Source: Nitrospiria bacterium (lineage in GTDB: Bacteria > Nitrospirota > Nitrospiria > JACQBZ01). From it: a stretch of 56,724 nt of DNA. Below the pieces are notes generated by a model, which was not told the DNA's origin, did no database searches, and saw only the letters and a program-made list of their open reading frames with translations. How positions within the stretch are numbered: position 1 is the stretch's first letter; every line of letters begins with the position of its first letter. The stretch is from the NCBI GenBank assembly GCA_035517655.1, contig DATIYJ010000021.1, forward strand, positions 1-56,724, written 5' to 3'. The position numbers and the translations under genes are program-made. This document shows positions 1 to 8,149 of the stretch, one piece after another.

Positions 1-24
1 ATATTTATTACTTTTTAAAATTAC

Positions 25-44
25 GGGCGAATTACAATTCGCCC
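25..44 (-). terminator. Hairpin terminator downstream of tRNA-Gly
   Basis: Arms GGGCGAAT and ATTCGCCC form a perfect 8-bp stem with a 4-base loop, set in A/T-rich sequence. On the minus strand the stem is followed by GTAATTTT. It lies about 30 bases beyond the 3' end of the tRNA gene and is the natural end of that transcript. The U-tract is short, so efficiency is uncertain. Confidence 0.6.
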
Positions 45-75
45 TAATCTATATTAAATATATGATTTTTAAATT

Positions 76-150
76 TGGAGCGGAAAACGGGATTTGAACC
101 CGCGACCCTCGCCTTGGCAAGGCGATGCTCTACCGCTGAGCTATTCCCGC
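76..150 (-). tRNA. tRNA-Gly (anticodon GCC)
   Basis: Reading the minus strand from 150, the sequence folds as a tRNA. The acceptor stem starts GCGGGAA, the D arm is AGCTC..GAGC, and the anticodon stem TCGCC/GGCGA encloses the loop TTGCCAA, giving anticodon GCC. The T arm contains GGTTCAAATCC. The discriminator is T and the 3' CCA is encoded at 78-76. A near-consensus promoter lies at 220-248, so the gene has its own promoter with about 60 bases of leader. Confidence 0.96.
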
Positions 151-219
151 GTCCGGTGATCTGGAAAAGAAGAAGGCCGCCGATGGACCCAAACAAGGTG
201 AACAAATGTACATCCGCTA

Positions 220-248
220 TTTATATCCAAAATGGGAGGGGATGTCAA
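220..248 (-). promoter_or_regulatory. Sigma-70-type promoter for tRNA-Gly
   Basis: On the minus strand, -35 TTGACA (248-243) and -10 TATAAA (225-220) are separated by 17 bases. Transcription would begin near 213 and run into the tRNA at 150. The promoter sits in the gap after the stop of the exported hypothetical gene (271). Confidence 0.75.
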
Positions 249-270
249 TCAGCCAAAACGAGTAGCCGCG

Positions 271-786
271 TCACAGCACCTTGAACTCGATCACCTTGGA
301 GCTGGCCTTGCCGTGGGTATCCTCGACATACAGCTCGACGGTATGGTCTCCCTTCGGGAATTGGGCTTCCGTGGCATGGATCCGGTTGGCCACGACATAC
401 GGCTTGACCCGGTCTGTAATGTCGATGGTGAAGAATTTGATATACCGTACCTTCAGTGTGGACATGTTCGGCTCGGCCCCGTCTTTGGATTGCTTGAATT
501 CCACGTCGATCTCGACCGGCTGTTGACCGATCTCTCCGCCGCCCGGACGGACGACATCGATCTCCGGACCGTCTTTTAATTCAAGAAGCATCGACCGGCC
601 GACTTCGGTCAACCCCTTTTCCTTGGCCGTTTGATTCTGGCGGAGGACATCCTCGTTTGTAATGAGTTGAAGGACGTTGGCGGGCGCTTGGGCCGACGTG
701 ACGACGGCCGCCGCGAAGAGGAGACCGGCGACGCCACCCCAAAGGAGTCGTTGTGAGGTTCGATTAAAATTAAACTGCGCGCTCAT
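271..786 (-). CDS. Exported hypothetical protein
   Basis: I do not recognise a family. The 171-residue product starts with a short polar segment, then a hydrophobic stretch (about residues 15-30, GGVAGLLFAAAVVTSA) ending in AQA. This is a typical Sec signal peptide, so the mature protein (about 140 residues) is probably periplasmic. The rest is soluble and mixed in charge, and its C-terminal half (HTVELYVEDTHGKASSKVIEFKVL region) reads like a beta-sandwich ending. It lies 36 bases downstream of the transketolase subunit on the same strand and is likely co-transcribed with it. No function should be assigned. Confidence 0.75.
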   Translation of the reverse strand: MSAQFNFNRTSQRLLWGGVAGLLFAAAVVTSAQAPANVLQLITNEDVLRQNQTAKEKGLTEVGRSMLLELKDGPEIDVVRPGGGEIGQQPVEIDVEFKQSKDGAEPNMSTLKVRYIKFFTIDITDRVKPYVVANRIHATEAQFPKGDHTVELYVEDTHGKASSKVIEFKVL

Positions 787-822
787 GGTGCGTTGACAGC
801 GGGCCGAAGGATTGGGAAGATG

Positions 823-1647
823 TTATCGCTGGTCGAGTTCGGCCAACGCCTGCTCCATTTGTTCCGGCGTGGGCGGAATTCCGTGAAGCTCAGGCTTGTT
901 TTCCATGAATGAAACGCCCTTGCCCTTGATCGTCCGGGCGATGATCACGGTCGGCTTTCCCTTCGTGGCCCGGGCTTCGTCAAAGGCCTTGGCGATTTGG
1001 TCCCAGTCATGTCCGTCGATCTCGATCGCATGCCACTTGAAGGCCGTCCATTTATCGGCGAGCGGGGCCAGATCCATCACGTCCTTCACCCAGCCGTCCT
1101 GTTGGGCCTGATTGTGATCGACCATCACGGTGAGATGATCCAGGCCGTGGTTTCCGGCATACAACGCGGCCTCCCAAACCTGTCCTTCATCCAACTCGCC
1201 GTCCCCCGTCATGACGTAAACCCGGTAGTCCTTCCGGTCCAGCCGTCCGGCCAGCGCCATGCCGATGCCGATCGAGATGCCTTGGCCCAGGGAGCCGGTC
1301 GAGGCCTCGACGCCGCCCAACCGGTGTCGCTCAGGATGGCCCTGCAAGGGGCTGTCCAGCTTTCGCAAGGTGCTGAGTTGCTCCACCGGAAAGTAGCCGC
1401 TGCGCGCCAGAAAAGAATAGAGGGCGGGCGCCGCATGCCCTTTGCTCAGGATGAACCGGTCCCGGTCGGGCCAGTCCGCCCGCTTCGGATCATGCCGCAG
1501 GACCTGGAAGAAAAGCGTGGTCAAAATCTCGACGGTCGAGAGGGAACTGGTGGGATGACCGGAGCCGGCGGCCGCGGTCATCCGGATGATGTCCTTGCGG
1601 ATGGTGTTCGCCATCTTTTTGAGTTCGTCTCGGTTGGTTATCGTCAT
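823..1647 (-). CDS. Transketolase, N-terminal subunit
   Basis: This is the thiamine-diphosphate-binding half of a split transketolase, which moves two-carbon ketol units between sugar phosphates in the pentose phosphate pathway. At 274 residues it matches the N-terminal subunit rather than the ~650-residue fused enzyme. Visible landmarks are GSGHPTSSLS (His31, substrate/ThDP site), SKGHAAPALY, and the ThDP/metal motif TGDGELDEGQVWEA followed by VDHNQAQQDG. The pyrimidine-binding C-terminal subunit, normally the adjacent gene, is absent; an exported hypothetical protein follows instead. The start at 1647 sits about 3 bases after the predicted transcription start and has no Shine-Dalgarno. Met12 (ATG at 1614) is the alternative start. 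Confidence 0.92.
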   Translation of the reverse strand: MTITNRDELKKMANTIRKDIIRMTAAAGSGHPTSSLSTVEILTTLFFQVLRHDPKRADWPDRDRFILSKGHAAPALYSFLARSGYFPVEQLSTLRKLDSPLQGHPERHRLGGVEASTGSLGQGISIGIGMALAGRLDRKDYRVYVMTGDGELDEGQVWEAALYAGNHGLDHLTVMVDHNQAQQDGWVKDVMDLAPLADKWTAFKWHAIEIDGHDWDQIAKAFDEARATKGKPTVIIARTIKGKGVSFMENKPELHGIPPTPEQMEQALAELDQR

Positions 1648-1656
1648 AGTGTGACT

Positions 1657-1685
1657 AAATTAACAAAAAGACTGCGTCAAGTCAA
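1657..1685 (-). promoter_or_regulatory. Promoter of the transketolase gene
   Basis: On the minus strand, -35 TTGACT and -10 TAATTT are separated by 17 bases. The predicted start near 1650 leaves at most a few bases before the ATG at 1647, suggesting a leaderless transcript or use of the ATG at 1614. Confidence 0.55.
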
Positions 1686-1710
1686 TAACGATCTCGGGGC
1701 CGATTCCCGG

Positions 1711-1739
1711 TTGACGCTGAACGACAACTCCCCTATACT
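1711..1739 (+). promoter_or_regulatory. Promoter of the TPR-def-msbA operon
   Basis: -35 TTGACG (1711-1716) and -10 TATACT (1734-1739) with 17-base spacing are close to the sigma-70 consensus. Transcription would start near 1746, 32 bases before the TPR gene. Confidence 0.7.
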
Positions 1740-1777
1740 AGGGCATCACACCTCTTTCATCGTTTGCGGACGGTTCG

Positions 1778-2128
1778 ATGGCTACGGAAAAAATCGAGCG
1801 GATCAAGAAAGTGCTGGCCGTCGAGCCGGAGAGCGAAATGCTCTGGTTCAGCCTGGGACAGGCTTATCTGGCCGAGGAGTCGGCCGCTTCATTCGACTTG
1901 GCGGTCGAGGCGTTTGAAAGGGCGATCGCGCTGAAGCCGGACTATACCGTCGTTTATGAACATCTCGGCGGCGCGCTGGAAAAGATCGGAAAGGTGGAAA
2001 CCGCCAAGGGGATCTACCGAAAAGGGATCGAGATCGGCCGGAGAACGCGCGACATGATCCCGCTGGAACGGATGACGGCCCGCCTGCACCGTCTCGAAAA
2101 AGGTCCCCGGATCGCACCGGCCGGATGA
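1778..2128 (+). CDS. TPR-repeat protein
   Basis: The 116-residue protein consists almost wholly of tetratricopeptide helices. The stretch LWFSLGQAYLAEE..FDLAVEAFERAIALKPDYTVVYEHLGGALEKIGK gives two clear TPR units (about residues 25-85). There is no signal peptide or membrane segment, so it is cytoplasmic and probably a protein-protein adaptor. It is the first gene behind a good promoter. Its stop overlaps an upstream ATG of the deformylase frame and lies 17 bases before the better deformylase start, so the two are translationally linked. The partner protein cannot be told from sequence. Confidence 0.85.
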   Translation: MATEKIERIKKVLAVEPESEMLWFSLGQAYLAEESAASFDLAVEAFERAIALKPDYTVVYEHLGGALEKIGKVETAKGIYRKGIEIGRRTRDMIPLERMTARLHRLEKGPRIAPAG

Positions 2129-2145
2129 ACGATCGGGGAAATTCA

Positions 2146-2697
2146 ATGTCGATCCTGAAAACATCAAAACTGGGCAACCCGATCCTGCGGCAGATTGCGA
2201 AAGAGGTCCCTCTTTCGGAATTGAAAAACCCGGCGACCCAGAAACTGATCGACGACATGATCGAAACCATGCATGAATACGACGGCGTCGGCCTGGCCGC
2301 CCCCCAGGTGCACGAGTCCAAACAGATCGCCGTGATCGAGGTCCATAACAGCAAGCGGTATCCCTGGGCGCCCGACGTTCCATTGCTGATCCTGGTCAAC
2401 CCGGTCTTCCTCTCCGAATCGGATGAAACCGTCGACGGATGGGAAGGCTGTCTGAGCGTGGAAGGCTTTCGCGGGAAAGTCCCCCGGTCCAAGACCGTGG
2501 CGGTCCGTTTTTGGGACCGCAACGGAAAAGAGCGGAGGCTGGAGGCCGAGGACTTTCCGGCCGTGGTCATCCAGCACGAGCTGGACCATCTCGCCGGCAA
2601 GGTCTTCCTGGACCGGATGCGGGACTTCTCCACCCTGACCCACCTCAAAGAATACGAGCGGTTTTGGATGAAACCGCAGGATGAAGAGACGGATTGA
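2146..2697 (+). CDS. def: Peptide deformylase (first of two)
   Basis: This enzyme removes the N-formyl group from nascent proteins using a catalytic metal ion. All three family motifs are present: GVGLAAPQ (residues 47-54), EGCLS (metal ligand Cys102) and QHELDH (His144, Glu145, His148). The 183-residue length is normal. I take the ATG at 2146, preceded by CGGGGAA at proper spacing, over the ATG at 2125, which overlaps the TPR stop and adds seven residues unlike the family. The stop TGA shares its last base with the ATG of the downstream exporter. A second, diverged deformylase lies at 16463-16957. Confidence 0.95.
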   Translation: MSILKTSKLGNPILRQIAKEVPLSELKNPATQKLIDDMIETMHEYDGVGLAAPQVHESKQIAVIEVHNSKRYPWAPDVPLLILVNPVFLSESDETVDGWEGCLSVEGFRGKVPRSKTVAVRFWDRNGKERRLEAEDFPAVVIQHELDHLAGKVFLDRMRDFSTLTHLKEYERFWMKPQDEETD

Positions 2698-4421
2698 TGC
2701 GCTCTCTCTTTCGTGTCATACGCTACATCAAACCGTATCAACACCTGGCCTATCTGACCCTGGCCTGCGCCGTGCTCACCACCTCGCTCGAGATGGTCCC
2801 CCCCTGGCTGCTCAAGCGCGTGATCGACGACGTGATCCGCGGCGGCAACCTCCCGCTGCTCAAGTGGCTGATCCTCGGGCTGGTCGGGGCCCATGTGGGC
2901 CGGAACCTGCTGAACTCGGCGCGCATCCGGTTCAACAACACGCTCGAGCAGCGCGTGATCTACGACATGCGCGACCAGATCTATCGGGCCCTTCAGCGGC
3001 TTTCCGTGAGCTATTACGAAAACCGCGCGACGGGGGAGATCATGTCCCGCGTGGTGAACGACGTGAACAACCTGGAGCGGATCTTCATCGACGGCGTGGA
3101 GGCCCTCGTGATGGCCGGCCTCACGCTGTTGGGAATCATGACGGTGCTTTTTTTCCTGAACTGGCCGTTGGCCCTGATCGCCCTCGTCCCGATCCCCTTT
3201 CTGGTTCTGGGCGCGACGGTCTTCACCACGCGGGTCCACAAACTCTATCACGTCATCCGACACCAGGCGGCCCAGCTGAACGCGCTTCTTCAGGACAGCA
3301 TCTCGGGGATCCGCGAGACGATGAGTTTCAATCGCGAAGCGTATGAGGTGGAGCGGTTCAACCGGCAAAGCCTGGAATACAGCCGCGGCAACCTGCGGGT
3401 GGCGCGCATCTGGTCGGTCTATTCTCCCGGAATGATCCTGATCGCCTCGACCGGCACCCTCCTCATTCTCTGGTTCGGCACCCATGAGGTATTGGACGGC
3501 CGGATGACGGTCGGCGGCCTCGTGGCCTTCCTGAGCTACCTGGGATTGTTCTACACGCCGATCAACCAGATCCATTCGGTGAATCACATGCTCCAGCAAT
3601 CGCTGGCGTCGGGAGAGCGCGTCTTCGAGATCATGGACGCCGTGCCGGAGGTTTCCGACCGGCCCGGCGCGGCGGCTCTCCCTCAAAAGGTCCGGGGGTT
3701 CGTGGAGTTCAAGAACGTTTCGTTCCACTACCGCCCGAACGCCCCGGTCCTCCAGCAGATCTCGCTCCAGGCCTTTCCGGGTGAAAAGATCGCGCTGGTC
3801 GGTCCGAGCGGGAGCGGGAAGAGCACGATCATCAAACTGCTGATGCGATTGTACGACGTCGATACGGGCGTGATCACGATCGACGGGCACGACGTCCGCG
3901 ATCTGAAACTTTCGGATCTCCGGGATCAGATCGGCGTCGTGGCCCAGGAGCCGTTTCTGTTCAACGGAACGGTGCGCGAGAACATCCTCTACGGACGCCT
4001 CGACGCCACCGAAGAAGAGGTGAGCGCGGCGGCCGAGGCGGCCCGGGCCCACGAGTTTGTTCTCGCGCTCCCGGACGGCTACTCGACCTGGATCGGCGAG
4101 CGCGGCGTGAAGCTTTCGGTCGGCCAGAAACAGCGGATCGCCATCGCGCGGGCGCTGCTCAAGGATCCGCCGATCATCATCTTCGACGAGGCCACCTCCA
4201 ACATCGACACCGAGACCGAGGCCAAGATCCAGGAGGCCCTGGACGCCCTGACCTACCATCGCACGACCTTCATCATCGCCCATCGCCTCTCGACCCTCAA
4301 GCACGTCAACAAGATCCTGGTCGTTCAAAACGGACGGATCATCGAGCGGGGGACCCATGAGGAGCTCCTCGCCGGGGGCGGCCTGTACACGCTGCTGTAT
4401 GATGCGCAGTTTCAGATGTAG
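2697..4421 (+). CDS. ABC exporter of the MsbA/lipid flippase type
   Basis: This is a half-transporter of 574 residues with an N-terminal six-helix membrane domain (about 1-310) and a C-terminal ATPase. The ATPase has Walker A GPSGSGKST, a signature LSVGQKQR that departs from canonical LSGGQ, Walker B IIIFDEATSNID and the switch region IIAHRLST. It would work as a homodimer in the inner membrane exporting a lipid or hydrophobic compound. MsbA (lipid A-core flippase) is the closest functional model, but substrate cannot be read from sequence. It overlaps the deformylase stop by one base; a TTG at 2694 is an alternative start. Its TAG stop is formed by the terminus of the repeat at 4419-4457. 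Confidence 0.88.
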   Translation: MRSLFRVIRYIKPYQHLAYLTLACAVLTTSLEMVPPWLLKRVIDDVIRGGNLPLLKWLILGLVGAHVGRNLLNSARIRFNNTLEQRVIYDMRDQIYRALQRLSVSYYENRATGEIMSRVVNDVNNLERIFIDGVEALVMAGLTLLGIMTVLFFLNWPLALIALVPIPFLVLGATVFTTRVHKLYHVIRHQAAQLNALLQDSISGIRETMSFNREAYEVERFNRQSLEYSRGNLRVARIWSVYSPGMILIASTGTLLILWFGTHEVLDGRMTVGGLVAFLSYLGLFYTPINQIHSVNHMLQQSLASGERVFEIMDAVPEVSDRPGAAALPQKVRGFVEFKNVSFHYRPNAPVLQQISLQAFPGEKIALVGPSGSGKSTIIKLLMRLYDVDTGVITIDGHDVRDLKLSDLRDQIGVVAQEPFLFNGTVRENILYGRLDATEEEVSAAAEAARAHEFVLALPDGYSTWIGERGVKLSVGQKQRIAIARALLKDPPIIIFDEATSNIDTETEAKIQEALDALTYHRTTFIIAHRLSTLKHVNKILVVQNGRIIERGTHEELLAGGGLYTLLYDAQFQM

Positions 4422-4457
4422 GGGCGCATGGTGGGGCGACGCATGCGTCGCCCCTAC
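4419..4457. repeat. Palindromic TAGGGGC-type repeat at the exporter stop
   Basis: The element begins TAGGGGCG, where TAG is the stop codon of the ABC exporter. It contains a perfect palindrome at 4433-4454 (arms GGGGCGACGCA and TGCGTCGCCCC) and ends CCCCTACGG. Its termini match the ends of the longer repeats at 6075, 12249 and 44199. Confidence 0.75.
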
Positions 4458-4516
4458 GGAAGATTGATTGATGTCCGGGGTGCGATCTGATAGAGTCGGT
4501 TCCGGAGAAGGGCGGC

Positions 4517-4876
4517 ATGGATAAATTGATCATCGACCATCTTGAATTTTACGGCCACTGCGGGATCACGCCGGAGGAACAGAAAACCGGCCAGCGTTTT
4601 TCGCTGGATCTGGAAATCGGATGCGACGTCCGTCGCATTGCGCAAACGGACCGGCTCCGCGACGCCTTCGACTACGCCGCGATCTCCCGACGGCTGATCG
4701 AGATCGCCCGCAAAGAACAGTTTCGGTTGATCGAAACCATGGCCGAACGATTGGCCGAGGTCGTGCTTCGGGAATTCGGCGCGCAAAAGCTGACGCTGCG
4801 TTTGAGAAAAACCGCCCCGCCCATTGAGCCGATCATGGCCTACTCGGCGGTCGAGATCCATCGCGAGGCTCCCTGA
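4517..4876 (+). CDS. folB: Dihydroneopterin aldolase
   Basis: FolB cleaves 7,8-dihydroneopterin to 6-hydroxymethyl-dihydropterin and glycolaldehyde in folate synthesis. The 119-residue length and layout fit: FYGHCGITPEEQKTGQRF (the Y-G-x-x-G-x-x-x-E-x-x-x-x-Q-x-F family pattern) at the N-terminus, LRDAFDYAAI in the middle, LIETMAERLAEVVL, and the C-terminal LRKTAPPI strand. The start has a good Shine-Dalgarno (GGAGAAGGGC). A weak promoter-like pair (TTGATG..TAGAGT) precedes it. The next ATG begins two bases after its stop, so it is coupled to the LON-domain gene. Confidence 0.93.
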   Translation: MDKLIIDHLEFYGHCGITPEEQKTGQRFSLDLEIGCDVRRIAQTDRLRDAFDYAAISRRLIEIARKEQFRLIETMAERLAEVVLREFGAQKLTLRLRKTAPPIEPIMAYSAVEIHREAP

Positions 4877-4877
4877 C

Positions 4878-5555
4878 ATGGCCCAGGACCATCTGCCCAA
4901 AATCATCCCGCTGTTTCCGTTGCCTGCGACCGTTCTTTTTCCCCAAACCTACCTCCCGCTTCATATCTTTGAAACGCGATACCGGGAAATGGTCGAGGAT
5001 GCCCTGAATGATTCCGCGGAAGCGGCCCGCATGATCGGCATGGTCCTGTTGAAAGAAAACTGGGAAAAGGACTATTACGGCGGTCCGCCGATCCACCCGA
5101 TCGGCTGCGTCGGCCGGATCATGCAGGTCCATCGCTTGAACGACGGCCGCTACAACCTGGTTCTGTTCGGCCTGGACCCGTTCCGCGTCAAGAAACAGTT
5201 TTATGACAAAAGCTACCGCCGGGGCTGGATTGAAGCGGCCCGTCCGTCGGGACAGGCCGCCGCCGCGTTGCCGGACCCCCTCCGGAGCGACCTGATCCGT
5301 TCGCTGCAGGGCTATGCGCAGCTCCGCGGCTGGGAAAATCAGATCAACACCCTGCTCGATATGCGCTTGGACGATGAACGGCTCGTGCAACTGCTCTCCT
5401 CCGAGCTGGACACGACCCCGATCGAGAAGCAGTTCCTCCTCGAATCCGAGGACCTCGTGCAGCAATGTCGCCGGTTGATCGACCTGCTCGGATTTATGAC
5501 GGATGAACACCGCTCCCGAAAGGAAGCGAACCGGCCCTGGAATATCGGAGACTAA
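4878..5555 (+). CDS. LON substrate-binding domain protein
   Basis: This 225-residue protein contains only the N-terminal substrate-recognition domain of Lon proteases; there is no ATPase or protease domain. [31 protein letters not shown] is the classic start of that domain, followed by [30 protein letters not shown]. Such stand-alone proteins are common in bacteria and their role is not established; peptide or protein binding is inferred. The start is set by the ATG two bases after folB; in-frame upstream codons overlap folB and do not look like the family. Confidence 0.9.
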   Translation: MAQDHLPKIIPLFPLPATVLFPQTYLPLHIFETRYREMVEDALNDSAEAARMIGMVLLKENWEKDYYGGPPIHPIGCVGRIMQVHRLNDGRYNLVLFGLDPFRVKKQFYDKSYRRGWIEAARPSGQAAAALPDPLRSDLIRSLQGYAQLRGWENQINTLLDMRLDDERLVQLLSSELDTTPIEKQFLLESEDLVQQCRRLIDLLGFMTDEHRSRKEANRPWNIGD

Positions 5556-5599
5556 AGATCGACGAAGCCGTCGAGCCGGAACAACCCCAGGAGCAGACC

Positions 5600-6073
5600 A
5601 TGGCTAAAAAAGAATTAAAGGTCGGAGACGCCGCGCCCGATTTCCGTCTCCCCTCCACCGATGGAAGGGAGATCTCGTTGAAAGAGTTCCGCGGGAAGAA
5701 AAACGTGGTTTTATATTTCTATCCCAAGGACGACACGCCCGGCTGCACGAAAGAGGCCTGCAGTTTCCGGGACGAACGGCCGAAGTTCGACAAGAAAGAA
5801 GCCGTCGTCCTGGGCGTCAGCTTCGACGACCTGGAATCCCACAAGAAGTTTTCCGGGAAATACCATCTCCCCTTTCCCCTGCTGAGCGACACCGATAAAA
5901 AAGTCGCCGAAGCCTACGGGGTTTACAAAGAGAAAAGCATGTACGGCCGGACCTACATGGGAATCGAGCGGAGCACCTTCGTGATCGACAAAGACGGAAA
6001 GATCGCCCGGATTTACCGGAAGGTCAAGGTGGACGGCCACAGCGACGAGGTCCTGGGAGCGCTGGGAACTTAA
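5600..6073 (+). CDS. bcp: Thioredoxin-dependent thiol peroxidase (Bcp/PrxQ)
   Basis: This is an atypical two-cysteine peroxiredoxin that reduces hydrogen peroxide and organic peroxides with thioredoxin. The active site is [17 protein letters not shown], with the peroxidatic Cys (about residue 49) and the resolving Cys five residues later, as in the PrxQ class. Length (157) is standard and there is no signal peptide, so it is cytoplasmic. A clear Shine-Dalgarno (CCCAGGAGCAG) precedes the ATG. A second member with a membrane anchor occurs at 31793-32371. The gene converges on queD, with a complex repeat in between. Confidence 0.95.
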   Translation: MAKKELKVGDAAPDFRLPSTDGREISLKEFRGKKNVVLYFYPKDDTPGCTKEACSFRDERPKFDKKEAVVLGVSFDDLESHKKFSGKYHLPFPLLSDTDKKVAEAYGVYKEKSMYGRTYMGIERSTFVIDKDGKIARIYRKVKVDGHSDEVLGALGT

Positions 6074-6074
6074 T

Positions 6075-6261
6075 CAGTGAGCAAGGCGAGCGACCTGCCT
6101 GCCGGCAGGGAGGGGGAGGCTCCATCCGGCTTCGCCGGTGGGATAAGCGAGGATCTGGCTTTGCCAGTCCGAGCGCGGGGCGTGGGGGCATCGGAGGAAC
6201 AGTTTTTTTATTTCGCCGCACGGGCCCCCACAGGCAATGGCCGCGACGCAAGCCCCTATAA
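6075..6261. repeat. Family-1 dispersed intergenic repeat, expanded copy
   Basis: It begins CAGTGAGCAAGGCGAGCGACC, continues through CCTGCCGGCAGG and GGGGGAGGCTCC, and ends GCGACGCAAGCCCCTATAA. These blocks occur in the same order at 12249-12333 and 44199-44275. This copy carries an extra central part with two further inverted repeats: CTGGC/GCCAG near 6155 and GTGGGGGC/GCCCCCAC spanning about 6182-6231. Read from the other strand its end is TTATAGGGGC, and that TAG is the stop codon of queD. Confidence 0.75.
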
Positions 6262-6660
6262 CCCTTTATAGGCCGCGAAGGAGCTCTCGGACTCCCACAT
6301 CCGGACTTCCGAGACCGGGAATCCTTTCGAACGCACAAATTCGAAAATCAATTTTGCAATGGACTCGGCCGTCGGATTGGTGTCGAAGAGATAGACCGGC
6401 TCGTTCATCTTCTGAAGCGTCGGGAGCACGGGGTCGTCCTTCCTCAAGAGCATCTTGTGGTCCAGCTCCCGATCCAGCCAGCCCGCGACGACTTCCTTCA
6501 CCTCCGTAAAATCCCGGACCATCCCGATCGGATCCAGTTTTTCGGTTTCCAACTCGATCTCGACTTTTCCGTTGTGGCCGTGGAGATGGCGGCATTTGCC
6601 GTCGTAGTTCATCAGTCGGTGGCCGTAGCAGAATTCGATGGCCTTGGTGACTTTGTACAC
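6256..6660 (-). CDS. queD: 6-carboxytetrahydropterin synthase (QueD/PTPS family)
   Basis: QueD converts dihydroneopterin triphosphate to 6-carboxy-tetrahydropterin, an early step of preQ0/queuosine synthesis. The zinc site is visible as the His of FCYGHRL and both His of CRHLHGHNG, whose Cys is the catalytic residue of the CxxxHGH motif. DHKMLL gives the catalytic His and RMWES the substrate Glu. At 134 residues it is full length. GGAGGG lies just upstream of the ATG, and a promoter at 6691-6719 gives a leader of about 24 bases, too short for a preQ1 riboswitch. A QueC-like gene lies 4 kb away at 10629. The last codons overlap a dispersed repeat. Confidence 0.93.
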   Translation of the reverse strand: MYKVTKAIEFCYGHRLMNYDGKCRHLHGHNGKVEIELETEKLDPIGMVRDFTEVKEVVAGWLDRELDHKMLLRKDDPVLPTLQKMNEPVYLFDTNPTAESIAKLIFEFVRSKGFPVSEVRMWESESSFAAYKGL

Positions 6661-6690
6661 GAATCCCTCCGGGGTGTGGACAACAATGTC

Positions 6691-6719
6691 ATCATACTAA
6701 AGGCGGATGACACGGTCAA
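6691..6719 (-). promoter_or_regulatory. Promoter of queD
   Basis: On the minus strand, -35 TTGACC and -10 TATGAT are 17 bases apart, with predicted start near 6684, 24 bases before the ATG. Confidence 0.7.
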
Positions 6720-6864
6720 CAGATTTGAGAAGATAGACTATCTTTCCTTGCAGGCATAGTATTATTTATAATGATCGAGGTAAAGAAGGGCGGTCCCCTC
6801 ACGAGCGCCAAGCCCGGCTGCATAAAGTGGGTGCGGCATCGGTCTGCGTGAATCGCTTCCAAAA

Positions 6865-8019
6865 ATGAACCCATCGTTATTGCAGAGCCTGATCGAGGTG
6901 GCCGCGTTGTTTCTCAAGCTGGGCATGACCGGCTTCGGCGGGCCTGCGGCCCATATCGCCATGATGCACGATGAGACGGTTCGGCGCCGCGGGTGGCTGA
7001 GCGACCAGGAATTCCTCGATCTGGTCGGCGCGACCAACCTGATCCCCGGCCCGAACTCGACCGAGATGGCGATCCATCTCGGCTTCCGGCGGGCGGGATG
7101 GCCGGGGCTGATGGTCGGCGGCCTCTGCTTTGTCCTGCCCGCCATGCTCATCGTCACGGCGCTGGCCTGGGTCTATGTGCGGTTTGGCGCGACGCCCCAG
7201 GCCGCGTGGCTGCTGTACGGCGTAAAGCCCGTCATCATGGCGATCATCGTGCAGGCGCTCTGGAACCTGGGACGGATGGCCGTGAAAGGCCCGCTCACCG
7301 CCGTCGTCGGGACGGCGGTTCTCGTTTTGTATCTTCTGGGCGTGAACGAAATCGGACTTCTCTTCGCGGGCGGACTGGTCGTCATGATCGGCGCGAACGT
7401 CCGACGATCAAGAAATCCAATCGCGGGACTTTTTCCCGTGCTGCCGTTCACCGGATGGAACATGGTCGCGTCCTCTGCGGCTATGATGACTGCGTTCAGC
7501 CTTCCGCTTTTATTCCTGACTTTTCTTAAGATCGGAGCGGTCCTGTACGGCGGCGGCTATGTCCTGCTTGCATTTCTCCGCGCCGATTTCGTCGTCCGGT
7601 TCGGCTGGCTCACCGACCCTCAATTGATGGACGCCGTTGCGGTCGGTCAGGTTACGCCCGGGCCGCTCTTTACGACGGCCACATTCATCGGCTTTATTTT
7701 GGGCGGGATGCCGGGGGCGCTGATCGCGACGCTCGGCATTTTTCTGCCGGGATTCCTCTTTGTCGCCATCTCAAATCCGCTGGTTCCCCGGATGCGCGAG
7801 TCGGTCTGGGTCGGAGGACTGTTGGACGGCGTCAATACGGCCTCGCTGGGTTTGATGGCCGCCGTGTCATGGCAATTGGGCCGGGCATCGCTGGCCGATC
7901 CCCTCACGATCCTGATCGCCGTTATCGCCTTGGCCTTGCTGATCCGGTTCAGAATCAATTCGACATGGCTGATCGCGGGTGGGGCATTGTTGGGCTTGCT
8001 GACGGCCGCATTGCGATGA
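6865..8019 (+). CDS. chrA: Chromate transporter ChrA, two-domain type
   Basis: This is an inner-membrane CHR-family protein of 384 residues with two homologous halves. The N-terminal half has the motif FGGPAAHIAMM followed by LIPGPNSTEMA; the C-terminal half has FLKIGAVLYGGGYVLLAF and VGQVTPGPLFTTATF. About ten to twelve hydrophobic helices can be read. The family exports chromate or sulfate-like oxyanions; chromate resistance is inferred from homology, and some members serve other anions. No strong Shine-Dalgarno is visible before the ATG. A TATAAT at 6767-6772 could be its -10, about 90 bases upstream, without a convincing -35. It heads a metal/metalloid gene block. Confidence 0.92.
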   Translation: MNPSLLQSLIEVAALFLKLGMTGFGGPAAHIAMMHDETVRRRGWLSDQEFLDLVGATNLIPGPNSTEMAIHLGFRRAGWPGLMVGGLCFVLPAMLIVTALAWVYVRFGATPQAAWLLYGVKPVIMAIIVQALWNLGRMAVKGPLTAVVGTAVLVLYLLGVNEIGLLFAGGLVVMIGANVRRSRNPIAGLFPVLPFTGWNMVASSAAMMTAFSLPLLFLTFLKIGAVLYGGGYVLLAFLRADFVVRFGWLTDPQLMDAVAVGQVTPGPLFTTATFIGFILGGMPGALIATLGIFLPGFLFVAISNPLVPRMRESVWVGGLLDGVNTASLGLMAAVSWQLGRASLADPLTILIAVIALALLIRFRINSTWLIAGGALLGLLTAALR

Positions 8020-8043
8020 AATACACACGGGAAACTGATTCAG

Positions 8044-8059
8044 GTCAGCGTGCGCTGAC
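8044..8059. promoter_or_regulatory. Inverted repeat between chrA and aquaporin gene
   Basis: GTCAGCG and CGCTGAC form perfect 7-base arms around TG. The element sits 25 bases after the chrA stop and 90 bases before the aquaporin start. It could be a repressor operator for the arsenic genes or a weak terminator stem; no T-run follows. Confidence 0.4.
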
Positions 8060-8149
8060 GATGTCGGTCAAGCCTCGCCGAAACGGACTTCGATGTGGCG
8101 ACGACTTAAGCTTTCATGTTAGACTTGGTCCACAACAACGAGGCCGCGG

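Noticed and set aside
1848-4358. An 836-codon open frame on the minus strand
   Set aside because: It is the shadow of deformylase and the ABC exporter, which carry complete motifs on the plus strand.
6661-6864. preQ1 riboswitch for queD
   Set aside because: The predicted transcript start leaves only about 24 bases before the ATG.
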